From Clostridiales bacterium (GTDB taxonomy: Bacteria > Bacillota > Clostridia > Oscillospirales > Oscillospiraceae), in assembly GCA_019421525.1 (NCBI GenBank), contig JAHZFC010000020.1, forward strand, positions 9,680 through 21,628: a stretch of 11,949 nucleotides of DNA, in the 5' to 3' direction. The notes beneath the pieces are model-generated. The model had not been told where the DNA came from and ran no database searches. It worked only from the letters and a program-made list of their open reading frames with translations. Below are positions 6,629 through 11,949 of the stretch, in pieces. The translations under genes and the position numbers were made by a program. Each line of letters opens with the position of its first letter. The stretch's first letter is position 1.

Positions 6629-6851
6629 GAGACTGTCGAAAATACTTTTTCGACAGTCTCTCGCCGGGGACAAAGCCCCATCCCCGGCGAAAGCGGCCCG
6701 CGGCAGCGCACTCGCTGGCCGTCAAAAACGGCCAGTTCGCACGTTTGCGGACCGATAAGTGTTTTCGGCCACGCACATGTCGCGGCCGAAAACGAATCAA
6801 AATTTCTTCACGCCTGACGGCGTGAACTCTGCGAGGCTTTTTTGACAAGCC
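6629..6851 (-). repeat. Multi-hairpin intergenic repeat element, copy B (inverted relative to copy A)
   Basis: A 223-bp non-coding element, the reverse-complement counterpart of 4545-4752. On the + strand the order is H5 (6629-6660), H4 (6662-6689), H3 (outer stem 6694-6701 with 6747-6754), H2 (6762-6792) and H1 (6807-6826). H4 and the H5 stem match copy A exactly; only the H5 loop differs. H1 and H3 carry substitutions on both sides of the stem that keep pairing. Inside H3 there is an additional perfect 8-bp hairpin (6715-6722 with 6728-6735) that copy A lacks. The far end is GGCTTTTTTGACAAGCC, which may form a further small hairpin. Directly repeated terminator hairpins bracket it. The gap of 384 bases between the CPBP and DUF2975 genes is almost wholly this element plus the downstream promoter. 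Confidence 0.85.
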
Positions 6852-6880
6852 GACAGAGGCGGCATATGCCGCCTCTGTTT
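6852..6880 (+). terminator. Intrinsic terminator; right copy of the 29-bp direct repeat
   Basis: The same palindrome as 6600-6628 (here 6853-6878), but followed by TTTT and then CAATT, so this copy has the better U-tract. It is probably the original terminator of the Sir2-CPBP operon, now separated from it by the repeat element. Confidence 0.7.
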
Positions 6881-6903
6881 TTCAATTATTATTTATTGAA
6901 AAA
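6878..6903. promoter_or_regulatory. Inverted repeat upstream of the DUF2975 promoter, possible operator
   Basis: TTTTTCAAT (6878-6886) is repeated in inverse as ATTGAAAAA (6895-6903) with an 8-base AT-rich spacer. It ends 13 bases before the -35 box of the next promoter. Two-fold symmetry and position fit an operator for the Cro/C1-type regulator encoded downstream, but AT-rich promoter DNA could give this by chance. Confidence 0.35.
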
Positions 6904-6916
6904 CAATAAAAATTGA

Positions 6917-6945
6917 TTGACAAAAAATTTGACCTGTGCTATCCT
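6917..6945 (+). promoter_or_regulatory. Sigma-A type promoter of the DUF2975/HTH operon
   Basis: A consensus -35 box TTGACA (6917-6922), a 17-base spacer, and TATCCT (6940-6945) as -10. A second TATCCT overlaps at 6945-6950. Transcription would begin near 6952-6957. This promoter overlaps the upstream TTG at 6913 and so argues against it being the start codon of the next gene. Confidence 0.8.
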
Positions 6946-6975
6946 ATCCTCAGAAGGAAAAAGGAGGGATGCGCC

Positions 6976-7578
6976 GTGGAGCAAACCAAGGTGCAGAAGC
7001 TGGCCCAGGTGCTGTGGGTGCTGGTGATCGTGGTGTTTGTCTGTAACCTGATTGTTCTGACGCTGATACCTGGCCTAGTGTGCTTCCAGTCCCTTCAAAT
7101 CCATTGGGCTGATGTGGTACAGGAAGTCACAGAGGGGGGAACTTTCGTTTTTGAAGAAGCGGAGTCGGGCGCGTTATTGGGATTTTATATATTGTTATTT
7201 TTCTGTGGTTATGCCGAAGTATGGCTGGACGCCTATACCGCCGTCCTCACCCTGTTCCTCTGGGCCTGCGGCATCTGTACCGCCATCATCCTGTGGCAGG
7301 GCAAGCGGGTGCTGGACACCATTTTGTGGGGTGAGCCCTTCTCCCTGGCCAATGCCGCCAACCTCAGGCGGGCGGCGGTGTGCTGCTTCGTCATCTCCGG
7401 GGCAGCCCTGGCCCGGACCATCTGGGGCATGGTGTACTACCATTCTATCGGGCCCCTGCTGACCTATAACGCCCTGTTCGTGCCGGTGTTCCTGCTGGCG
7501 GGCCTGCTTTGCATGGTCATGTCCGCCCTGTTCCGCCAGGCGGCGGAGCTGAAGGCGGACAACGACCTGACCATCTAA
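6976..7578 (+). CDS. DUF2975 domain membrane protein
   Basis: A 200-residue integral membrane protein of the DUF2975 family (YoaS-like), function unknown. Four hydrophobic segments are visible, near residues 10-35, 68-105, 132-152 and 165-187. It ends in FRQAAELKADNDLTI, the hallmark DUF2975 C-terminus just before the partner regulator gene. I chose the GTG at 6976 because GGAGG at 6963-6967 sits 8 bases upstream. The longer in-frame TTG start at 6913 would place the promoter -35 box inside the gene. Fourteen bases separate its end from the HTH gene. Paired DUF2975/HTH genes are common in Firmicutes. The membrane protein may sense an envelope or stress signal or modulate the regulator; that is inference. 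The stretch around residues 35-80 uses more A/T-rich codons than the rest. Confidence 0.88.
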   Translation: MEQTKVQKLAQVLWVLVIVVFVCNLIVLTLIPGLVCFQSLQIHWADVVQEVTEGGTFVFEEAESGALLGFYILLFFCGYAEVWLDAYTAVLTLFLWACGICTAIILWQGKRVLDTILWGEPFSLANAANLRRAAVCCFVISGAALARTIWGMVYYHSIGPLLTYNALFVPVFLLAGLLCMVMSALFRQAAELKADNDLTI

Positions 7579-7591
7579 GGGGGGCGGAGAC

Positions 7592-7825
7592 ATGGCGATC
7601 GTGGTCAACCTGGATGTGATGATGGCCAAGCGGAAGATGTCCCTCAATGAGCTGTCCCAGCGGGTGGACATCACCCTGGCCAACCTGTCCATCCTGAAGA
7701 ACAACAAGGCCAGGGCGGTGCGCTTCACCACCCTGGAGGCCATCTGCAAGGCCCTGGACTGCCAGCCGGGGGACATCCTGGAATACGTCCCCGACGAGAG
7801 CGGGGACGCCGCAGGCACACCTTAA
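7592..7825 (+). CDS. Cro/C1-type (XRE) helix-turn-helix regulator, YozG-like
   Basis: A 77-residue DNA-binding protein that is little more than one helix-turn-helix domain of the HTH_26 type. Landmarks: an N-terminal strand MAIVVNLDVMMAKRKMSLNE; the recognition region LSQRVDITLANLSILKNNKA (about 22-41); and the characteristic ending LEAICKALDCQPGDILEYVP (49-68). It follows the DUF2975 gene by 13 bases behind a GGGGCGGAG ribosome site, the standard arrangement for this pair. It probably regulates its own operon; the inverted repeat at 6878-6903 is a candidate target. Family call is firm, targets are inference. Confidence 0.92.
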   Translation: MAIVVNLDVMMAKRKMSLNELSQRVDITLANLSILKNNKARAVRFTTLEAICKALDCQPGDILEYVPDESGDAAGTP

Positions 7826-7868
7826 AAGCGAAGAGCAGGGGCCCCGGCGGGGCCGGGCTGCTCCATGG

Positions 7869-7897
7869 CCACCCTCAGGTCATGGGGGTGGTTTTTT
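7869..7897 (+). terminator. Intrinsic terminator after the DUF2975/HTH operon
   Basis: CCACCC (7869-7874) pairs with GGGTGG (7886-7891) and is followed directly by six T. A GC-rich hairpin lies just before it (7832-7862, GAGCAG pairing with CTGCTC around an inner GGCCCC/GGGGCC stem). The region 7826-7910 holds no gene. Confidence 0.6.
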
Positions 7898-7925
7898 GCA
7901 CCCATTTTTCAAAGGAGGAGAGCAG

Positions 7926-8423
7926 ATGAAACAGCGGGGAAAAGTGGTGTGGGCGGTCGCGATCCTGGCCATCGTGGGGCTGCTGGCCTATTCGGCGTGG
8001 GCCTTCTGGTGGGAGAATCTGGCCGGGATGGAGCGGCTGGGGCTGGACCTGTCCGGCGGAACGGTGGTGTCGGAGCGGAACACCCACGGCGGTTTTCTCG
8101 GCGACGGGGATACCTTTGTGGTGATGACCTTTTCGCGGACGGACCAGCCAACGCTGGAAAGTGAGATGACCGGGCCCTATTGGCATCCCCTGCCCCTGAC
8201 AGACGATCTGTTCAAGGTGACATACAGTCTGGCGCTGGGGGAGGACGGAGAGCCCCTCTTTCCGGAGGTCGGGCAGGGCTACTACTACTTCCGGGACCGC
8301 CACAGCCAGAGCCGGGACCCGGCGGACGACAGCGGGCTGTTCGGCCGAGGCTCCTGGAACTTTACCCTGGCCATCTACGACAGCCAGACCGGGACCCTGT
8401 ACTACTATGAATTGGATACCTGA
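7926..8423 (+). CDS. Unrecognised membrane-anchored extracytoplasmic protein, 165 aa
   Basis: Function unknown. Residues 7-28 are a hydrophobic segment after a short basic start (MKQRGK), with no cysteine lipobox, so an uncleaved anchor is likeliest. The rest is soluble and beta-rich and probably outside the membrane. Landmarks are NTHGGFLGDGDTF (52-64), YYYFRDRHSQSRD (119-131) and SWNFTLAIYDSQTGTLYYY (143-161) at the extreme C-terminus. Residues about 41-165 match residues about 345-459 of the next protein, so this is a shared domain. I chose ATG 7926, with AAAGGAGGAG five bases upstream, over the ATG at 7896, which would lie in the terminator tail. The next gene begins 16 bases after the stop, and the two form one operon. 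I see no catalytic motif. Confidence 0.8.
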   Translation: MKQRGKVVWAVAILAIVGLLAYSAWAFWWENLAGMERLGLDLSGGTVVSERNTHGGFLGDGDTFVVMTFSRTDQPTLESEMTGPYWHPLPLTDDLFKVTYSLALGEDGEPLFPEVGQGYYYFRDRHSQSRDPADDSGLFGRGSWNFTLAIYDSQTGTLYYYELDT

Positions 8424-8438
8424 CAGGAGGGACAAGGC

Positions 8439-9818
8439 ATGAAAAAGTGGACGATGCTGATGATGGGGGTGGCTCTGGCCCTGCTGCTGGCCGGGTGCGG
8501 GTGTTTTTTCAACGAGAGCGGCGCGGAGGCGGACCTGGTGTTCGTCAACTGCTCAGACGCGCAGATCTCCAGCGTGGTGCTCCATGGCGATCACTTCGAG
8601 CAGGGGACCCAGAACGCCGACAACAGCCCCATCAGCCGGGGGGACAGCTTTGGCTTTGAGGTGGAGGGCTACCCGGTGACCGTTGTGGTGTGCCGCGATG
8701 TGGATGGGGGCTCGCCCCTGGTGAAATGCACCATCGAAGAGGCCCCGGCGGAGGGGGAGCGGTGGTATGTGGCCGCCCGGGATATGGGGAGCGGCGTCAT
8801 GCTGGAGGTCAGTACACAGTGGCCGGAGGATGAGACGCAACAGGCCCGGGAAGTGCTCCAGGTACTTTCCGGGATATTCCTTCCCTGGGCCTTTCTCTGG
8901 GTGCCGCTGGCCCTGCTGGTGGGGATGGCCCTGGCCTGCCTCATCCGACTGTCCAGGGATCAGCGGAGAGGGCTGCTGACTGCCACGGTGGTGGTAGGCT
9001 GCGCGGCGGCTATCCTCTTTGGGGGCGTGTGGCTGCTGAGGGGCTGCGGCCTGTCCTGGCGGACGGTCCCGCTGGAGGTGCTGTGCGCCCTCACCTGGCT
9101 GTCCGGCCTGACCGCCGGGGTGCTGACGGTGCGGTATCTGCCCCGGCTGGCCAGACAGTATGCCCCGCGCCTGGCCATTTTGGCCCAGGCGGCAGCCCTC
9201 TACTGCCTGCTCAGCGTGATGCTCGTCGGTTCCTTTGTGGGGTTGTTTTGGGCGGCATTTACCCAGAATAGCGGCGGCGAGACGGTGGGGACCTATGAGG
9301 GGCAGAGGGTAGTCCAGGTGGAGATGGACTCCAGCATCTATACTCTCTATGCCTACCACGGGCCGCTGGTCCGGGGGACGGAAGCGCTGGCCTGGAGCGA
9401 GGAGCCGATGGTAGAAGTGAAGAACAGCCAATGGGTCACAAAGCAGGGTGTCAAGGCGGCTGGCCGGGACTTGGGCGTGTCACTTGAGGACGGATCGCCG
9501 CTGTACTACAAGGACACCCACGGTTGGTTCGGGGACGGAGAGACCTTTTTGACCATCACCTTTGAAGAGACGCCGGAATGGCTGGCAGACTGGAAGGAAC
9601 TTCCTCTGACAGGCGCTCTGGTCCGGGTAAATGAAAGCTTGGCAAACAATTATTTCCCGGACATCCAACAGGGGTGGTACTTTTTCAAGGATCGCCACTC
9701 ACAAAGTCAGGACTCCACCGACGACAGCCAGTTGTTCAGCCGGGCCTCCTGGAATTTTACCCTGGCTGTTTATGACAGCCAGACCGATACGCTGTATTAT
9801 TATGTGCTGGACACCTGA
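8439..9818 (+). CDS. Unrecognised lipoprotein/membrane protein with C-terminal domain shared with its neighbour, 459 aa
   Basis: Function unknown; the layout is composite. Residues 1-20 are a lipoprotein signal with lipobox LAGC, so Cys20 is probably lipidated. Residues about 30-140 form a soluble beta-rich domain (includes VFVNCSDAQISSVVLHG, 34-50). Four membrane segments follow near 147-169, 180-201, 212-232 and 246-274. Residues about 285-340 are a linker or small domain. Residues about 345-459 repeat the domain of the 165-residue neighbour (DTHGWFGDGETF, 359-370; WYFFKDRHSQSQD, 413-425; SWNFTLAVYDSQTDTLYYY, 437-455). Both ends are thus outside the cell with four helices between, which is topologically consistent. 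AGGAGGG at 8425-8431 supports the start. A lipidated N-terminus combined with polytopic helices is uncommon; the signal could instead act as a first membrane helix. Confidence 0.82.
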   Translation: MKKWTMLMMGVALALLLAGCGCFFNESGAEADLVFVNCSDAQISSVVLHGDHFEQGTQNADNSPISRGDSFGFEVEGYPVTVVVCRDVDGGSPLVKCTIEEAPAEGERWYVAARDMGSGVMLEVSTQWPEDETQQAREVLQVLSGIFLPWAFLWVPLALLVGMALACLIRLSRDQRRGLLTATVVVGCAAAILFGGVWLLRGCGLSWRTVPLEVLCALTWLSGLTAGVLTVRYLPRLARQYAPRLAILAQAAALYCLLSVMLVGSFVGLFWAAFTQNSGGETVGTYEGQRVVQVEMDSSIYTLYAYHGPLVRGTEALAWSEEPMVEVKNSQWVTKQGVKAAGRDLGVSLEDGSPLYYKDTHGWFGDGETFLTITFEETPEWLADWKELPLTGALVRVNESLANNYFPDIQQGWYFFKDRHSQSQDSTDDSQLFSRASWNFTLAVYDSQTDTLYYYVLDT

Positions 9819-9860
9819 CAGAAAAGCGCCCGATGGAACTTCCATCAGGCGCTTCCTGTC
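9817..9860. terminator. Terminator hairpin between convergent genes
   Basis: AAGCGCC (9824-9830) pairs with GGCGCTT (9848-9854). Inside it GATGG (9832-9836) pairs with CCATC (9842-9846), separated by one C-A mismatch. An outer GACAG/CTGTC pair extends the stem into the stop of the + gene. Read on the minus strand the main stem ends in TTTT, so it suits the PuuD-like gene best. On the + strand the tail is TTCC, which is weak. Confidence 0.65.
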
Positions 9861-9863
9861 AAA

Positions 9864-10535
9864 CTATTTCCCTTTACACAGGGAGAGATACCGCTGAAAG
9901 ACGGCTCCGCCGTCCACCGTGTCCGGCCGGGCGCTGTCCCCGGTCATCCGCTCCGGATGGAACTGGACGGAGATCAGCGGGAAGCTGCGGTGTTCCACCG
10001 CCTCCACGATGCCCGACTCCGACCACAGCACCGGGTACAACCCATCCCCCAGCTTGTCCAGCGCCTGGTGGTGGGAGCTGTTGACGGAGAACACCGTGCC
10101 GTAGGTCTGGCGGTACCAGCTGTCCGGGTCGCTGTAAACGGAATGTACTTTATCCCCCTCGTGGTCCGGGGTGCGGCGGTGGAAGCGGCACAGGTCGTCC
10201 CCGATGTGCTGGATCAGGGTGCCCCCCAGCCCCACGTTGATGACCTGATGGCCCCGGCAGATGCCCAGCACCGGCTTGCCCAGAGCCAGGAAGGCCCCCA
10301 GCAGCTCCAGCTCCGCCATGTCCCGGTCATAGTCGATGTCCTGGGATCCCCGGTCCTCGGCATCGAACAGGTGGGGGGCGATGTCCCCGCCGCCGGACAG
10401 CAGCAGCCCGTCGTAGTCCAGGGAGACCTGGGGACAGTAGGCCACCGTGGGCAGCCCTCCGGCGGCCAGGATGGCGGCGGTATACTTGGCGCAGGGGTCG
10501 TCGCGCTCACTGGAGATCAGGATCTTAGGCTTCAT
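9864..10535 (-). CDS. Class I glutamine-amidotransferase-like hydrolase (PuuD / peptidase C26 type)
   Basis: A cytoplasmic enzyme of 223 residues in the family of gamma-glutamyl-gamma-aminobutyrate hydrolase (PuuD) and gamma-glutamyl hydrolases. Motifs: SGGGDIAP (47-54); nucleophile Cys93 in LGICRGHQVINVGLGGTL (90-107); SSHHQALDKLG (153-163); and His193 with Glu195 in QFHPE, which completes the Cys-His-Glu triad. It likely hydrolyses a gamma-glutamyl amide bond; the exact substrate cannot be told. At 223 residues it is slightly shorter than the usual 240-250 for PuuD. The gene starts inside the end of the M20 gene (11-base overlap), with AAAGGAG at 10545-10551 nine bases ahead, so it is cotranscribed and probably translationally coupled. 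No other putrescine-pathway genes are visible, so a GABA pathway role is not supported by context. Confidence 0.9.
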   Translation of the reverse strand: MKPKILISSERDDPCAKYTAAILAAGGLPTVAYCPQVSLDYDGLLLSGGGDIAPHLFDAEDRGSQDIDYDRDMAELELLGAFLALGKPVLGICRGHQVINVGLGGTLIQHIGDDLCRFHRRTPDHEGDKVHSVYSDPDSWYRQTYGTVFSVNSSHHQALDKLGDGLYPVLWSESGIVEAVEHRSFPLISVQFHPERMTGDSARPDTVDGGAVFQRYLSLCKGK

Positions 10536-11709
10536 GGAAGTTGTCTCCTTTCAGATAGTCCAGGGCGAACTGGGCGTACAGGGCCGCGCCCCGGGGCAGG
10601 GCCTCCTCGTCGATGCGGAAGCACTCGTTGTGGTGGGGGTAGATAGCGCCCACCTCCGGGCTGCCCCCGCCCAGGAAGCAGAACAGGGAGGGAACGTGCT
10701 CCCCGTAGTAGGCGAAGTCCTCCGACACCATCAGCGGGTCCAGGTGGCCCAGACCCTCCTGGCCGTACAGCTTCTGGGCGGCATTCCGCCCCACCTCCAC
10801 CAGGCGGGGGTCGTCGTTGACCACAGCCCGGGCCAGGCTGTGCCAGCACAGCTGGGCCGTGCAGCCGTAGGGCAGGCAGGCGGCGGAGAACAGAGCCTCC
10901 AGGTCCCCCTGGAGCCGGGCGCGCAGGGCGTGGTCAAAGCACCGGGCGGTGCCGGCCATGGTGACGGTGTCCGCCAGGATGTTGGGCTTTTCGCCCCCGT
11001 GGATGGAGCCGATGGTGACCACCAGGGGCTGGAAGGCGTCGTGCCGCCGTGCCACATAGCCCTGGAGGGCGGTGACCGCCGCTGCCGCTGCCGCCACCGC
11101 GTCACAGCCCAGGTGGGGGGAGGCCCCGTGGGCGGCGGTGCCGTGGACGGTCAGCTCAAAGTTGTCGCAGGCGGACATGCGGGGGCCGCCCTCCACGCTG
11201 ATGAGGGGGGAATCCAGCCCGCTCCAGATGTGCATGCCGAAGGCGGCGTCCACCCCGTTGAGACAGCCCTGCTCGATAAAGTATTCCGCCCCGTGAGAGG
11301 TCTCCTCTGCGGCCTGGAACAGCAGCGGGACGGTGCCGTGCAGTTCATCCCTGCATGCCAGCAGGAGACGGGCGGCCCCCAGCAGCATAGCCGCGTGGCA
11401 GTCGTGGCCGCAGGCGTGCATGGCGCCGTTTTGGGCGGCATAGGGCAGGCCGGTATTCTCCCGGATGGGGAGAGCGTCGATGTCGGCGCGCAGCAGGACG
11501 GTCTTCCCGGGAGATCTTCCGGTGATGGTCCCCATGAGGCCGGTGTGGCCGGAAAAGCGGGTGACGGGGATGCCCAGCCGCTCCAGCTCGTCGGCCAGGG
11601 CCTGGGTGGTCTGGACCTCCTGGAGGCTGAGCTCGGGATATCGGTGCAGGCGCCGCCGCCAGGACAGGATGTAGTCCCGCAGGTCCAGCGCCATGTGGGC
11701 AAGGTCCAT
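10525..11709 (-). CDS. M20-family metallopeptidase / amidohydrolase (N-acyl-amino-acid hydrolase type)
   Basis: A cytoplasmic dizinc hydrolase of 394 residues, M20D type (relatives: hippurate hydrolase, N-acetyl-amino-acid deacetylases, IAA-amino-acid hydrolases). It cleaves N-acyl or peptide bonds next to a free carboxylate. Landmarks: HRYPELSLQE (22-31); RADIDALPI (74-82); metal-site MHACGHDCHAAMLLGAARLL (97-116) with Cys100 and His102; catalytic glutamate pair Glu135-Glu136 in AAEETSHGA; His160 in FGMHIWSG; and the late metal ligand region HHNECFRID (359-367). The dimerisation domain lies at about 180-290. The start has AAAGGAG upstream and a well-formed promoter at 11745-11773. The enzyme and the following PuuD-like hydrolase probably act together on modified amino acids or small peptides, which would fit the peptide importer nearby. 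The substrate is not determinable. Confidence 0.93.
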   Translation of the reverse strand: MDLAHMALDLRDYILSWRRRLHRYPELSLQEVQTTQALADELERLGIPVTRFSGHTGLMGTITGRSPGKTVLLRADIDALPIRENTGLPYAAQNGAMHACGHDCHAAMLLGAARLLLACRDELHGTVPLLFQAAEETSHGAEYFIEQGCLNGVDAAFGMHIWSGLDSPLISVEGGPRMSACDNFELTVHGTAAHGASPHLGCDAVAAAAAAVTALQGYVARRHDAFQPLVVTIGSIHGGEKPNILADTVTMAGTARCFDHALRARLQGDLEALFSAACLPYGCTAQLCWHSLARAVVNDDPRLVEVGRNAAQKLYGQEGLGHLDPLMVSEDFAYYGEHVPSLFCFLGGGSPEVGAIYPHHNECFRIDEEALPRGAALYAQFALDYLKGDNFHEA

Positions 11710-11744
11710 ACAAAGGCTCCTTTCGAAACGTCAGTGTAAAATCA

Positions 11745-11773
11745 AGTATACGGCGGCGGAAGGGAAATTGCAA
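11745..11773 (-). promoter_or_regulatory. Sigma-A type promoter of the M20/PuuD operon
   Basis: Read on the minus strand: TTGCAA (11768-11773), a 17-base spacer, then TATACT (11745-11750). The start codon is 35 bases downstream of the -10 box, with the ribosome site AAAGGAG between. Confidence 0.75.
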
Positions 11774-11780
11774 TGTCTCA

Positions 11781-11809
11781 TTGACTTTTCGCAAAAAATA
11801 GGGTATCTT
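11781..11809 (+). promoter_or_regulatory. Sigma-A type promoter reading into the tRNA-Ser region
   Basis: TTGACT (11781-11786), a 17-base spacer, and TATCTT (11804-11809). Transcription would start near 11816, about 15 bases before the first tRNA-like sequence. Its -35 box is only 7 bases from that of the divergent M20 promoter, so the two may compete. Confidence 0.65.
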
Positions 11810-11830
11810 ATTAGGGCACCAGGTCCATAT

Positions 11831-11872
11831 GCAGCGGTATCGAAGTGGTCATAACGGGGCTGACTCGAAATC
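11831..11872 (+). pseudogene. Truncated tRNA-Ser(CGA)-like sequence (5' half only)
   Basis: Matches the 5' half of the tRNA-Ser sequence that starts at 11908 at 36 of 40 positions by hand count. It includes the acceptor 5' strand, D-arm (TATCGAAGTGGTCATAACGG) and the anticodon loop CTCGAAA with anticodon CGA. After TCA the sequence departs from any tRNA: the anticodon stem cannot complete, and no variable arm or T-arm (GGTTCGA type) follows. It is therefore a fragment, not a working tRNA. A 7-base inverted repeat, TATGCAG (11828-11834) with CTGCATA (11884-11890), could close a stem around it, though offset three bases from the homologous acceptor. Confidence 0.6.
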
Positions 11873-11907
11873 ATATGACAATCCTGCATAAACTGAATAA
11901 TTTATCT

Positions 11908-11949
11908 GGAGCGGTATCGAAGTGGTCGTAACGAGCTTGACTCGAAATC
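11908..11949 (+). tRNA. tRNA-Ser (anticodon CGA), 5' part, cut by window end
   Basis: GGAGCGG (11908-11914) suits a tRNA-Ser acceptor strand. It is followed by TA and a D-arm whose 3-bp stem TCG/CGA closes around AAGTGGTCGTAA. An anticodon arm then begins with CTTGA and loop CTCGAAA (anticodon CGA, reading UCG). The window ends two bases into the 3' anticodon stem, so the variable arm, T-arm and 3' end cannot be checked. Because the neighbouring copy is truncated at this very point, this one may be truncated as well. Confidence 0.55.

Noticed and set aside
6913..6975. TTG at 6913 as the start of the DUF2975 protein
   Set aside because: It overlaps the -35 box and the transcript would begin downstream of it. 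The GTG at 6976 has a proper GGAGG ribosome site.
10447..11739. A 430-codon open frame on the plus strand opposite the M20 gene
   Set aside because: It mirrors the M20 gene, which has complete catalytic motifs, a promoter and a ribosome site. The antisense translation has no recognisable motif.
11883..11890. The CTGCATA segment as the 3' acceptor strand of a complete unusual tRNA
   Set aside because: The stem it forms with 11828-11834 is shifted three bases from the homologous acceptor, and there is no T-arm or complete anticodon stem. A chance 7-base match in AT-rich sequence is quite possible.

Overview
The window looks like a chromosomal segment of a GC-rich Clostridia member. The gene families, strong AGGAGG-type ribosome binding sites, the DUF2975/HTH pair and GC-rich codon use fit Oscillospiraceae-like gut bacteria such as Flavonifractor or Pseudoflavonifractor relatives. 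That placement is inference; no taxonomic marker gene is present.

Layout. Positions 1-4488 (+) hold the 3' part of an oligopeptide/dipeptide ABC transporter operon: a partial permease (oppB), a second permease with a very large extracytoplasmic insert (oppC), two ATPases (oppD, oppF), and a small single-helix membrane protein. Positions 4880-6591 (+) hold a two-gene operon: a Sir2-family NAD-dependent deacylase overlapping a CPBP-family intramembrane protease. Positions 6976-7825 (+) hold a DUF2975 membrane protein with its Cro/C1-type regulator, behind a clear sigma-A promoter. Positions 7926-9818 (+) hold two unrecognised envelope proteins that share a C-terminal domain. Positions 9864-11709 (-) hold an M20 amidohydrolase followed by a class I glutamine-amidotransferase-like (PuuD/peptidase C26) hydrolase. 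Divergent from these, at 11781-11949 (+), a promoter reads into a truncated tRNA-Ser-like sequence and then the 5' half of a tRNA-Ser(CGA) cut by the window end.

The most interesting content is non-coding. The two longest intergenic gaps (4489-4879 and 6592-6975) each carry one copy of the same multi-hairpin repeat, in opposite orientations. Five hairpins occur in the same order. Four base pairs have changed on both sides, so pairing is kept, which points to selection on a folded RNA or single-stranded DNA. The last two hairpins are essentially invariant. Each copy is bracketed by a perfect 29-30 bp direct repeat of a terminator-like hairpin. That hairpin is a different sequence at the two loci, so the local terminator seems to have been duplicated when the element arrived. 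I do not recognise this element; it may be a small non-autonomous mobile element aimed at intrinsic terminators.

Functionally, peptide import (opp) and the M20/PuuD hydrolase pair fit a peptide and amino-acid-using lifestyle. The Sir2 and CPBP genes are probably housekeeping or stress functions. The 7926-9818 proteins have no assigned role.
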